From NCBI GenBank assembly GCA_002402315.1, contig DHFP01000258.1, positions 1 through 15,653 on the forward strand: a stretch of 15,653 nucleotides of DNA, in the 5' to 3' direction. Position numbers and translations under genes: made by a program. The notes below the pieces were generated by a model, which saw only the letters and a program-made list of their open reading frames with translations, was not told where the DNA came from and did not search any database. Positions 1 to 7,524 of the stretch are shown in pieces (positions within the stretch are counted from its first letter, which is position 1; the number at the start of each line of letters is the position of its first letter). The DNA comes from Clostridiales bacterium UBA4821. GTDB lineage: Bacteria; Bacillota; Clostridia; Acetivibrionales; UBA4821.

Positions 1-94
1 CTATAGGTATCTGCGAAAAAAATATTTTGTCCGACCCTGCCAGCCCAATATTGGTGCAATATACATATTCATGCTTCAGTGCTGACCCGAGCAT
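1..94 (-). CDS. Possible start of a further gene, cut by the window edge
   Basis: The stop codon of the CBS gene overlaps an ATG (TAATG, positions 92-96). From that ATG the frame stays open for 31 codons to the left edge, beginning MLGSALKHEYVYCT. This overlap is the kind of coupling seen elsewhere in the cluster, but there is no clear ribosome binding site. I do not recognise the protein: it has no nucleotidyltransferase glycine motif and no cytidylyltransferase start, either of which might be expected beside NeuB/NeuC. The length is too short to separate a gene from a chance open frame. Confidence 0.25.
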   Translation of the reverse strand, partial: MLGSALKHEYVYCTNIGLAGSDKIFFSQIPI

Positions 95-468
95 TAGTCT
101 GTTGATTCATTATTTTCGCTAAACACAGCGAACCTCATAACATCACGTGGCGTTATTACATCTACAAGATAATTGTCATTATCGACGACAGGAATGAATG
201 AAATGTTTTTTTGTTGGAATATTTGAAAAGCTTTACGATAATTAACTTCATTGAGATAGATAAATGAAGGTTTTGTTAACTTTTCAACCGAAGCATATAC
301 AGTTTTTCCCTCGACCAAAGCTTGAATAATGTCACCTAAAGTTATTACGCCATATACTTTCCCGTTATCCCCAAGAACAACCACACCCCGTTCGCGAATT
401 GTTTCTATCACATTCATTACTTCCAGCAGGGTATATTTGGTGTTAACACAAAAACGCTCTTTATTCAT
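94..468 (-). CDS. Stand-alone CBS-pair protein
   Basis: A small cytoplasmic protein of 124 residues that is almost entirely two CBS motifs. The first covers about residues 12-55 (GVVVLGDNGKVYGVITLGD) and the second about 65-115 (FIPVVDNDNYLVDVITPRD). CBS pairs usually bind adenosine nucleotides and regulate a partner. In sugar clusters they are often the N-terminal part of a nucleotidyltransferase such as PtmE of legionaminic acid synthesis, but no transferase domain follows here. I chose the ATG at 468 because GAGGTG (473-478) sits four bases upstream; the frame also allows a GTG at 480 inside that site. The gene starts 12 bases after neuC ends, so it is probably co-transcribed. The fold is clear; the role is unknown and may be regulation of nonulosonate activation. 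Confidence 0.8.
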   Translation of the reverse strand: MNKERFCVNTKYTLLEVMNVIETIRERGVVVLGDNGKVYGVITLGDIIQALVEGKTVYASVEKLTKPSFIYLNEVNYRKAFQIFQQKNISFIPVVDNDNYLVDVITPRDVMRFAVFSENNESTD

Positions 469-472
469 AGGG

Positions 473-478
473 CACCTC
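473..478 (-). promoter_or_regulatory. Ribosome binding site of the CBS gene
   Basis: GAGGTG on the minus strand lies four bases upstream of the ATG at 466-468. It overlaps the alternative GTG start, which argues for the shorter 124-residue protein. Confidence 0.6.
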
Positions 479-479
479 A

Positions 480-1625
480 CTAATAAGTTAAATGCTTGAC
501 GATTAGTTTTTCGTCAATCTTCGTTTCCATCAGCAACTTTAGTATCTCCTCCGAGGAATGGCCGTCGCCGTATGGATTGTCAATGTTGTCATGTAGAAAT
601 TCTTTGAAGCGCGGCTCCATGGCTTTTTCTATTGCACTAATGATTTTATCTTTATCCCATTCAATTACATCGACTACATTATTTCCTCTGTAGCGTAGAT
701 TTTGCCTTCTGCCGATATTAACAGCTGGTATCCTGAATGTTGGCGCTTCAAGAAGCCCAGAGCTCGAATTGCCAACGATACAAGTACAGTTTTTTAGAAG
801 TCCAAGGTAGTCCTCACGTTTAAGATTAGCATAAACATGATAATCACCCTTTTTGAAATTGCTTATAGCGTATTTTATATCGCTTGAACCAGCGTCATTA
901 TTTGGCATTATTAGCATTATTGGCGTATCGAATTGGTTCAAGGCTTGGATAAATATCTCAGCCTGCTCACGCGCATGGCTACTCTCTTCCGTAACGGGGT
1001 GCATGACCGCAAGAATGTAACCATTCCTAAGTTGCACACATAGCTTGTTTTCTATGTCTGTCAGTCCGGTGTATTGTGCGTTTACAAGCTCATCCAGTTG
1101 CGGGGCACCTACATTGTAAACCCGGAAAGGCTCTTCTCCCAGCTTAATCAATCTATCTTTTGCATCTTCATTAGACGCAAAATGCAAATGAACGAATTTC
1201 CCGATTGCGTGTCTGGCCATGCCGTCGATATTCCCCGAAACCTCGCCGGCTTGAATATGAGCAACAGGAGTATATGTATATCCCGCCGCGATTGCACCCA
1301 TCAGCTGTTCTCCACGATCGCCAGCCAAAACTAGCCAGTCCGGCTTTTCGTTCCCGATTATGTCTGGCAGCGCTGATAGACATATACCAAGCGACTTTGT
1401 CATAGTAAAATGGGAATCTCCTTCAAGCGACATGTGTATTTTGTAATGGATTTTAAAACCATCGTTTTCAATTTCTCTGTAGGAATTTCCATATGATGGC
1501 AACAAATGCATATTGGTTACGACCAGACGATAATCCACATATTTATATTGCTCGATAAGGCGCAGAATTGGTCGAATATATCCCCATTCACCCCTAGAAC
1601 CAGTTAAAAACATTATCTTTTTCAT
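480..1625 (-). CDS. neuC: UDP-N-acetylglucosamine 2-epimerase, hydrolysing (NeuC/LegG family)
   Basis: This 381-residue protein has the usual length and motifs of the hydrolysing 2-epimerases, which release UDP from UDP-GlcNAc or a UDP-diacetamido sugar and give the 2-epimer (ManNAc or its derivative) for NeuB. Visible signatures are an N-terminal GSRGEWG (9-15), AGDRGE (101-106), HIQAGEVSG (123-131), HP (209-210) and GNSSSGLLEAP (285-295), the UDP-binding region of the GT-B fold. PYGDGHSS (351-358) closes the protein. The gene begins nine bases after neuB stops; a weak GGAG lies about 12 bases upstream of the ATG. The neuB neighbour makes a nonulosonate role very likely. Whether the substrate is UDP-GlcNAc (sialic acid) or a diacetamido sugar (legionaminic acid) cannot be told; no LegB/LegC genes are in the window. 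Confidence 0.9.
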   Translation of the reverse strand: MKKIMFLTGSRGEWGYIRPILRLIEQYKYVDYRLVVTNMHLLPSYGNSYREIENDGFKIHYKIHMSLEGDSHFTMTKSLGICLSALPDIIGNEKPDWLVLAGDRGEQLMGAIAAGYTYTPVAHIQAGEVSGNIDGMARHAIGKFVHLHFASNEDAKDRLIKLGEEPFRVYNVGAPQLDELVNAQYTGLTDIENKLCVQLRNGYILAVMHPVTEESSHAREQAEIFIQALNQFDTPIMLIMPNNDAGSSDIKYAISNFKKGDYHVYANLKREDYLGLLKNCTCIVGNSSSGLLEAPTFRIPAVNIGRRQNLRYRGNNVVDVIEWDKDKIISAIEKAMEPRFKEFLHDNIDNPYGDGHSSEEILKLLMETKIDEKLIVKHLTY

Positions 1626-1634
1626 AATTTACTG

Positions 1635-2666
1635 TTACTCCAAATCGTCATATTTAATTAATACATTCTTCTTTATATCTCGTTTTGCTTTCCTTCCAAT
1701 AATCTCATTCATTTTGTATGAGGGTATTCCAGTGCCAGGTCGTTTTGACCAAATCATCTCTTGTGTTATCGTTTCTCCCGCATGAATTTCAGTTATACTA
1801 ACGATACTTCTGAATGCCCATTGCCTTATCGCTTCTTCTTTCGGTCGAACCTTCTTCTCGCTGCCACCGGCAAGGTATACCTTTCTCACTCCGTCAACCA
1901 ACTCATGAAGCTCTCTAAAATCTATTGAAACCGTCTGATCCGGACCGGGAGTAAGCTTATTTAAAATGACGTGCTTCTCTATGATACTTGCACCAAGAGC
2001 CGTTGCTGCAAAGCAAGTGTATAAGTCAGGGGTATGGTCGGAATGACCAATCACTACATCAGGGTATCTTTTTTTCATTTCCGGAATAACGCCAAGATTA
2101 ACGTCTTTATAAATAGGAGGATACTCCGAAAGGCAATTTGTGAAAGCTAAGGGTACCCCGGTTGATTTTAAAGCAAAGTATGTTCTGTCAAGCTCCTCAA
2201 GGGTACACATGCCACTGGAGATTATCATCGGCTTGCCAAACTCTGCAATTTTTAAAAGCGACGGAATATCTGTCATTTCACCTGAGCCAATTTTAAAAGC
2301 GTAGTCAAGTCCCACTTCATTTAGCTCACAAGCAGATTTATAACTAAAAGGCGTACATAAATAAGTTATGCCTACTTCATCGCAGTACCGCTTCAACTCT
2401 TCGTGTTGTTCTAACTTTAATGCATGAAGCTTTAAAAACTCATATAAAGGGATATCAAAATTGCTCGACATCGGAACGTCAGGGAGCATTTCTTCGTCAG
2501 GAAGATGGTGCTGATATTTAACGCAGTCCGCCCCTGCAAGCTTTGCATTTAATGCCATTTCCTTAGCTACATCCAGATCGCCCATATGATTATCACAGGC
2601 TTCGGCTATTACAAAGGGCGCATAACCGTCGCCGATTTTTCTTCCGTTTATTGATATTTCACTCAT
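1635..2666 (-). CDS. neuB: N-acetylneuraminate synthase family protein (NeuB/LegI type) with SAF domain
   Basis: This enzyme should condense phosphoenolpyruvate with a mannosamine-type sugar to make a nine-carbon nonulosonic acid. The TIM barrel fills about residues 15-265: IAEACDNHMG (20-29), VKYQHH (49-54), FKIGSGEMTDIP (124-135), ISSGM (149-153), GHSDHT (207-212) and IEKH (229-232). His211 and His232 are at the positions of the metal-binding histidines known in NeuB. A C-terminal antifreeze-like SAF domain follows (about 285-343, with RSIV and KRPGTGIP). Length (343) is normal. The ATG overlaps the preceding stop by four bases, and AAGGAG lies eight bases upstream. The motifs ACDNHMG and KYQHH depart from the more common IGxNHxG and KFQ/KHQ forms, so the sugar acceptor may not be plain ManNAc. 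The family is certain; the exact product is not. Confidence 0.9.
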   Translation of the reverse strand: MSEISINGRKIGDGYAPFVIAEACDNHMGDLDVAKEMALNAKLAGADCVKYQHHLPDEEMLPDVPMSSNFDIPLYEFLKLHALKLEQHEELKRYCDEVGITYLCTPFSYKSACELNEVGLDYAFKIGSGEMTDIPSLLKIAEFGKPMIISSGMCTLEELDRTYFALKSTGVPLAFTNCLSEYPPIYKDVNLGVIPEMKKRYPDVVIGHSDHTPDLYTCFAATALGASIIEKHVILNKLTPGPDQTVSIDFRELHELVDGVRKVYLAGGSEKKVRPKEEAIRQWAFRSIVSITEIHAGETITQEMIWSKRPGTGIPSYKMNEIIGRKAKRDIKKNVLIKYDDLE

Positions 2667-4447
2667 CTTGTTTTCTCCTTCATATAATTATTAAAGTCAG
2701 CATATTTTTCATATACATCCTTTTCCAAGAACGGATAGAGGTCGTCAATCGGAGGTGATACAATCTGACCGTCAGGCAAAACTTTGCTTTTCATCTTTGG
2801 CTCAATGGCTTGTTTTGTGTCTGATATTATTTCACAAATACCATATCCTGGTTCTGCCATAAAATCAGGCAATGTTTTTGAAAACTCTTCGTTAGTGGAA
2901 CAGCATTTATAAGGGATGTCATAAGCATTTGCTAATTTTTCAAAATTCGGAACACTCAATCCACTTTCTTCAGTACATCCACTTAATCGTCCAAAGTAAT
3001 TTGTATGTGTTTGAACAATTGCAAAATATCCCCCGTTAGAATGAATGAATATTTTTATCGGCAACTTATTATGAACAATAGTCTGCAATTCTTGTAAATT
3101 CATCTGAATGCTGCCGTCCCCAGTTACACAAACAACGGTATTTTTCGCTGCAACAGCGGCACCGATTGCGGCAGGTAGATCATAACCCATACTACCGCAG
3201 TTTGTATTACCCCAAATACGCTGACCTTCTTGTTTTATTCCACATTGTCTGACCATGTCACACGCGCAACTATTACCCAAAACTATAATTGAATCATTAG
3301 AAAGAGAATTCTTTAGCTCCTCGGCAAAAAAATATGGATTTACAAACTCACTGCTCACAAATTCCGCTTTATAAATAGGGAATTTACATTTTAGCTCATT
3401 ACAATATTCAAACCAGCAAGAATCAAGACTATTAAAAGAAATACCTTCTTTTTCTAAAGTGTCAATAAAAACATCCAGATCACTGTTAATAGGGTAATCG
3501 ATTTTTATAGTCGGCTTTTTCAGTTCCTCCGCATCTACATCAACAATGATTTTAATTGAGTTCGGTGAGAAACTACTATAATTAAACCCAATCTGCTTAA
3601 AAGACAACCTGCAACCTAAAGCCAAAATACAGTCAGAATTTTGAACAATAAAATTTCCTGCACGTCCTCCAATTATTCCGAAGTTTCCGAAATAATTTTC
3701 GTCATCGGTAGGCATAAGATCAGCTATAGCGGTAGCTGCCAAAACAGGAACTTTTAGCCGATCAGAAAGCTTTTTAAACCTATCATAAACACCTGCAGTT
3801 CTTATTGCCGAACCTATAAGTAAAACAGGACGTTTCGCAGTTGCAATAATCTCTTTAATCTCTCCTATATCAAACGGCTCCGGTTCAGAAGGTAGTTTAA
3901 ATCCGGCCAGATTTTCTGGTTCGATTTGTGCCCCTTGTATGTTCAGCGGCACATCAACCCAACAAGGACCGCGCCGGCCGTGTGTAGCTTCATATATGGC
4001 TTTTTCAATATGATAGCGAATAGTGTTGGGGTCACTTACAGTTACGGAATACTTCGTAATAGATTTTACAGTATCCACAATGTAGTGTTCTTGTTCTCCA
4101 AATTGACGTAACTTCAGCCCGGTGCTTTCTACCGTGGTCTCATACCGGACTTGTCCAGATATAACAAGCATAGGTATGCTATCCTGCCACGCACACAATA
4201 CACCAGTTATCGTGTTTGTGCCACCAGGCCCAGTAGTCACGCAAGCCACCGCCATCTTGTTGTTGTATCTGGCATAGCTTTCCGCAGCCATCGCTGAGGC
4301 TTGCTCGTGATGATTGTACACGCATTCCAATTTGGGATGATTGCCAAAGGAATCGTTTAGGTGCATAGCACCGCCTCCGACGACTGAAAATACGTTGGAT
4401 ATACCGTTATCCACCAGCAACTTCGCAATATAATCTGAAACTTTCAT
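2663..4447 (-). CDS. Thiamine-diphosphate-dependent acetolactate synthase-like enzyme, candidate YerE-type sugar acetylating enzyme
   Basis: A 594-residue ThDP enzyme with the three-domain layout of acetolactate synthase. The N-terminal PYR domain carries the catalytic glutamate in NHHEQAS (Glu48) and TTGPGGTN (71-78). A central Rossmann domain (about 190-335) is followed by a PP domain with the metal/ThDP motif GDGS (443-446) and Asn471 in SNGGY. The tail SKVLPDGQIVSPPIDDLYPF is not part of housekeeping IlvB as I know it. The ATG at 4447 was chosen because AAAGGAG lies upstream and it forms an ATGA overlap with the SDR gene; a TTG at 4474 is less likely. There is no IlvN subunit or amino-acid gene nearby. 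With rfbFGH and an SDR beside it, it resembles YerE, a ThDP flavoenzyme that moves an acetyl unit from pyruvate to CDP-4-keto-3,6-dideoxyglucose. The family is sure; the sugar role is inference. Confidence 0.8.
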   Translation of the reverse strand: MKVSDYIAKLLVDNGISNVFSVVGGGAMHLNDSFGNHPKLECVYNHHEQASAMAAESYARYNNKMAVACVTTGPGGTNTITGVLCAWQDSIPMLVISGQVRYETTVESTGLKLRQFGEQEHYIVDTVKSITKYSVTVSDPNTIRYHIEKAIYEATHGRRGPCWVDVPLNIQGAQIEPENLAGFKLPSEPEPFDIGEIKEIIATAKRPVLLIGSAIRTAGVYDRFKKLSDRLKVPVLAATAIADLMPTDDENYFGNFGIIGGRAGNFIVQNSDCILALGCRLSFKQIGFNYSSFSPNSIKIIVDVDAEELKKPTIKIDYPINSDLDVFIDTLEKEGISFNSLDSCWFEYCNELKCKFPIYKAEFVSSEFVNPYFFAEELKNSLSNDSIIVLGNSCACDMVRQCGIKQEGQRIWGNTNCGSMGYDLPAAIGAAVAAKNTVVCVTGDGSIQMNLQELQTIVHNKLPIKIFIHSNGGYFAIVQTHTNYFGRLSGCTEESGLSVPNFEKLANAYDIPYKCCSTNEEFSKTLPDFMAEPGYGICEIISDTKQAIEPKMKSKVLPDGQIVSPPIDDLYPFLEKDVYEKYADFNNYMKEKTR

Positions 4448-5301
4448 ATTTTCAGTACTCCTTTCGTCTGCCAATCAATTTGAATTCGTATACCTTCTTC
4501 AATTGAAATCTTTGGCGAGATTCCGCTTTCAATAAAAAACCTTTCACCGCTAGCGGTATATTCCTTGTTCATACCACCGGACAGTATTTTTACGGGGACA
4601 TCAACTTTCATCTGATGTCTGACCTCATAAGCAATCTCCGATAATAAGTGCAATGCTCCACCCGAAGCGTTGTACATGTGAAAGCGCATATCGTTATTTA
4701 CCATCCAGCACATCATTTCTGCGAGATCATATACATGGATATAGTCAAAACGGCACTCTCGGCGTATTGTTATGGGCTTATTATTCATACAGCAATCGAT
4801 GCAGTGTGTGATGAATTTTGTTTGAAAATCAAAAGGCCCATAGCAACCGAACACACATAAATTGTATATATTATCGCTCTTGTCGGCAATGGAATTCATA
4901 ATGTACTTCGCCAAGCCATAACTATCTTTTGGAAGGGATCGGAAGCATTCTTGTTCTGTTACCGAAGCAATGTCCAAGGTCTTGTCGTATTCAGCCCCAG
5001 AGCCGGTATAGATCAGCTTGCCATACAGCTCTCTGGCTGCATAAAAATTCATGAACATTCGTATGCTGTTTTCAAACATAGTATCAAGTCTATCGTTAAC
5101 CGTGTTTTTTACAGGATTGGGATTGGCGCAATGAATCACTACGTCAAATGAATTATGTTTAATATATTGATAAACCTCATCACTATCCAGAATGTCAAGC
5201 TCATACCTTCTGGGAGCAATGACGTCAAAAGACTGTCTGAGTATTGGTAAAACATTTTTACCTATAAAACCCGTTCCGCCGCTAAATAGTATCTTCTTCA
5301 T
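4444..5301 (-). CDS. SDR-type nucleotide-sugar epimerase/reductase (NAD-dependent epimerase family)
   Basis: An extended short-chain dehydrogenase of 285 residues. The nucleotide-binding GGTGFIG lies at 8-14, a serine at about 101 is in YTGSG, and the catalytic Tyr-x3-Lys is YGLAK (128-132). Such proteins reduce or epimerise a keto group on a nucleotide sugar. It overlaps the upstream pyruvyl transferase gene and the downstream ThDP gene by four bases each, so the three are tightly coupled in translation; no strong ribosome binding site of its own is seen. By position it could reduce the acetyl branch made by the ThDP enzyme, as YerF does in yersiniose synthesis. It could instead reduce C4 directly, as abequose or paratose synthases do. 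The sequence does not let me choose between these. Confidence 0.8.
   Translation of the reverse strand: MKKILFSGGTGFIGKNVLPILRQSFDVIAPRRYELDILDSDEVYQYIKHNSFDVVIHCANPNPVKNTVNDRLDTMFENSIRMFMNFYAARELYGKLIYTGSGAEYDKTLDIASVTEQECFRSLPKDSYGLAKYIMNSIADKSDNIYNLCVFGCYGPFDFQTKFITHCIDCCMNNKPITIRRECRFDYIHVYDLAEMMCWMVNNDMRFHMYNASGGALHLLSEIAYEVRHQMKVDVPVKILSGGMNKEYTASGERFFIESGISPKISIEEGIRIQIDWQTKGVLKI
4458..4464 (-). promoter_or_regulatory. Ribosome binding site of the ThDP enzyme gene
   Basis: AAAGGAG on the minus strand lies ten bases before the ATG at 4445-4447. It sits inside the end of the SDR gene and supports the 594-residue start over an upstream TTG. Confidence 0.55.
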
Positions 5302-6530
5302 CTCAATATAAATTTGGATGCCATTTCGCAGATATACGTATCCTTACTCTTTCCGATTTTATTGAAGTATTCTGATGCATGCTTGGTAGCCGCATCTACT
5401 ACTACTACTACTACACTCATAATGTTTTTTAGATCCTGAATCGGAATTGTTCTCATTCCATGAAATATCATATCCTTATATGTATCTATTACCGCGACTA
5501 GTTTAGCATTCGGGTAGTGTTCTTCGAAGTAATCAATAACAGCATTACTTGCCGGCGCACATCCCCAAACTGCATACTCATATTTATCAGTGGTGTTCCA
5601 ATGCTGGTGGGCATACCTAATGGCTGCATCTGTAAAGTTTACTCTAAACTCGCGCTTATTTCGTCCCAAATAAAACCGTTCAACCGAGTCAATCAGTATC
5701 TGGTCGCCTGTAGGTTTTTCGATTCTTGCAATTGCATTTTTCGTCATTGCTTCACGCAGTTGTTCAATCTGAACCAGTTCGGGCTCCCAGTTAATTTTAC
5801 TATATATATCAGGCGTATATATAGTTATTAGATCCTCAAGCCATGTAAACCGTTGATCGAAAAGATCATGCACAAAAACAACTGGTATTCCATAAGCCAT
5901 GCAGGGCAAAGCGCAATGTAATCTAGACGTTATAACGAGTCGTGCATGCTCTCTGTATTCTCTAAATACTTTTTCAACATAATCTACATCTACATAGTCC
6001 TCAGTTAATGATGACCGCCATTCACACCTGTTGATGATCGATTCGGGGATATATCTAACAAGGTCATCATAAACATCAACACAGTACACCTTGTCTCGTT
6101 TGTTTATTATCTTGTTATCCGATGGAAGCGTCAAAGACATGCAGCCGTTCAGATATGCCCTTATTCCCAATTTTCTCAGTCCCTGACAAGTAAATTCGTC
6201 ACGACATCCAATTGGTTCATACTTTTTTAAATACTCAATATCCTCATCATCCAAACTAGTATTGCATAGCGCAATTCCAAGAAACACAGGTGTTATTTTA
6301 GGGGACCAACAGGTAAGCTTGTTTAGCTCGTTATACCCGAACAGTGGAAATGCTACCGGCAAAACAACATCTTTCCCATCATAGGATACAAGCTCCCTGA
6401 AATTTATTTTTACTACATCGTTATAACCAATCCCCATACGTTCATAGATAAACTTTAGGGAAAGTAGCATTATTTCGTCGCCGATATTGTTGTATTCCCT
6501 TTTTGGACTAACTATTATTCCGTATTTCAT
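5298..6530 (-). CDS. Polysaccharide pyruvyl transferase family protein with extra C-terminal Rossmann-like domain
   Basis: This 410-residue protein starts with a pyruvyl transferase-like domain (about 1-285): NNIGDE near residues 14-19, PIGCRDEFT (106-114), AYLNGCMSLTLP (125-136) and the TSRLHCALP motif (201-209). Members transfer pyruvyl from phosphoenolpyruvate to a glycan as a ketal, or have related glycan roles. After it comes a second region (about 315-410) with YAVWGCAPASNAVIDYF, then LVAVIDT and HGMRTIP, a pattern typical of small Rossmann-like sugar-nucleotide domains. The ATG at 6530 was chosen because GGAGGG stands four bases upstream; a TTG at 6551 is unlikely. Six identical GTA valine codons lie at residues 373-378. 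The gene ends in an ATGA overlap with the SDR gene. Family assignment is good; the acceptor is unknown. Confidence 0.8.
   Translation of the reverse strand: MKYGIIVSPKREYNNIGDEIMLLSLKFIYERMGIGYNDVVKINFRELVSYDGKDVVLPVAFPLFGYNELNKLTCWSPKITPVFLGIALCNTSLDDEDIEYLKKYEPIGCRDEFTCQGLRKLGIRAYLNGCMSLTLPSDNKIINKRDKVYCVDVYDDLVRYIPESIINRCEWRSSLTEDYVDVDYVEKVFREYREHARLVITSRLHCALPCMAYGIPVVFVHDLFDQRFTWLEDLITIYTPDIYSKINWEPELVQIEQLREAMTKNAIARIEKPTGDQILIDSVERFYLGRNKREFRVNFTDAAIRYAHQHWNTTDKYEYAVWGCAPASNAVIDYFEEHYPNAKLVAVIDTYKDMIFHGMRTIPIQDLKNIMSVVVVVVDAATKHASEYFNKIGKSKDTYICEMASKFILR
5396..5413 (-). repeat. Perfect trinucleotide repeat, six units
   Basis: Six tandem CTA units on the plus strand are read as six GTA valine codons in the C-terminal domain of the pyruvyl transferase-family gene. 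Slippage here would add or remove valines without shifting the frame. Confidence 0.9.
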
Positions 6531-6699
6531 TATACCCTCCAATCCTGCCAAATAGGCTTGGCATCGTATTTAATGCCCTAAATATATAAAATTATTGCTT
6601 GTAAACGCATGGATATCGTATATTTCTTTCTCTCTTCTCTAAAATTATAAATATTTCGTCTCACAAAGCCATTTGGGCCTAATAATATTTTTCTTCTAA
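6531..6699 (-). other. Intergenic stretch with a 43-codon open frame
   Basis: This is one of the longer gaps in the run. It is very AT-rich. An ATG at 6709, inside the end of rfbF, opens a frame of 43 codons to a stop at 6578 (MEIIRRKILLGPNGFVRR and on). The peptide is strongly basic, has no ribosome binding site and matches nothing I know. It could be a relic of a lost gene or chance. No clear terminator hairpin or promoter is visible. Confidence 0.35.
6535..6540 (-). promoter_or_regulatory. Ribosome binding site of the pyruvyl transferase-family gene
   Basis: GGAGGG on the minus strand, four bases upstream of the ATG at 6528-6530. This strong site fixes the start at 6530 and makes the upstream TTG at 6551 unlikely. 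Confidence 0.75.
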
Positions 6700-7476
6700 T
6701 TATTTCCATATTTTCCATGGTGCCTTTTCTAATTTCCAAAGTTCCTCTAGTACGTTTTTATCACGTAGATTATCCATGGGACGCCAAAAGCCATAATGTT
6801 TATACGCAATTAATTGTTTTTCTGCGGCTAAACTCTCAAGGGGTTCTCTTTCCCAGATAATTTGGTCTCCCTCTATGTAATCAAATATTTTGGATTCCAA
6901 AACAAAAAATCCACCATTTATCCAACTGCCATCACCGACCGGTTTTTCAACAAAAGATACTACTTCATTATTGTTGTTTATATTAGCTAGACCAAATCGC
7001 CCTGCTGGTTGTACAGCAGTTAGGGTAGCTAACCGTTGGTTTTTTTGGTGAAATTTTATGAGATCCTTGATATCAATGTCTGCGACACCATCCCCATAGG
7101 TTAACATGAAAGTTTCTTCACCGATATACTCTTTAATTCGCTTTATTCTCCCACCTGTCATGGTATTAAACCCGGTATCTACAAGTGTAACTTTCCACGG
7201 TTCTGCTACATTATTGTGAGTTGTCATATGATTACTGCTTGTAAAATCAAATGTAACATCACTGTTATGCAAATAATAATTAGCAAACCATTCTTTTATA
7301 ATGTGTTGCCTATAACCGCAGCAGATAATAAATTCATTGAATCCATAATGAGAATAAAGTTTCATTATATGCCATAGTATTGGTTTATCGCCAATTTCTA
7401 TCATAGGTTTGGGTTTTAAATGACTTTCTTCAGAAATACGCGTACCAAACCCACCCGCCAGAATAACAACTTTCAT
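6700..7476 (-). CDS. rfbF: Glucose-1-phosphate cytidylyltransferase
   Basis: This enzyme makes CDP-glucose from CTP and glucose 1-phosphate, the first step to CDP-linked 3,6-dideoxy sugars. The 258-residue length fits the family. Residues 6-13 (LAGGFGTR) form the nucleotide-binding loop, followed by the characteristic SEESHLKPKPMIEIG (15-29); LTYGDGVAD is the metal-binding aspartate region, and EKP and WINGGFFV are the sugar-binding parts. The typical RfbF end (YGFWRPMDN, then a short helix) is present. A purine-rich GGGGGGAGAG lies about nine bases upstream of the ATG. It follows rfbH with a 48-base gap. Together with rfbG and rfbH the pathway to a CDP-4-keto-3,6-dideoxyhexose is nearly complete; only the E3 reductase is missing. 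Confidence 0.95.
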   Translation of the reverse strand: MKVVILAGGFGTRISEESHLKPKPMIEIGDKPILWHIMKLYSHYGFNEFIICCGYRQHIIKEWFANYYLHNSDVTFDFTSSNHMTTHNNVAEPWKVTLVDTGFNTMTGGRIKRIKEYIGEETFMLTYGDGVADIDIKDLIKFHQKNQRLATLTAVQPAGRFGLANINNNNEVVSFVEKPVGDGSWINGGFFVLESKIFDYIEGDQIIWEREPLESLAAEKQLIAYKHYGFWRPMDNLRDKNVLEELWKLEKAPWKIWK

Positions 7477-7524
7477 AATTCGCTCTCCCCCCTCTGAAAT
7501 CTCTCTTGGTTTGATAATGTTGAT

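Noticed and set aside
2663..4447. Housekeeping acetolactate synthase (ilvB)
   Set aside because: No ilvN, ilvC or other branched-chain amino-acid gene is near, the gene is coupled to sugar genes on both sides, and the C-terminal tail does not look like IlvB.
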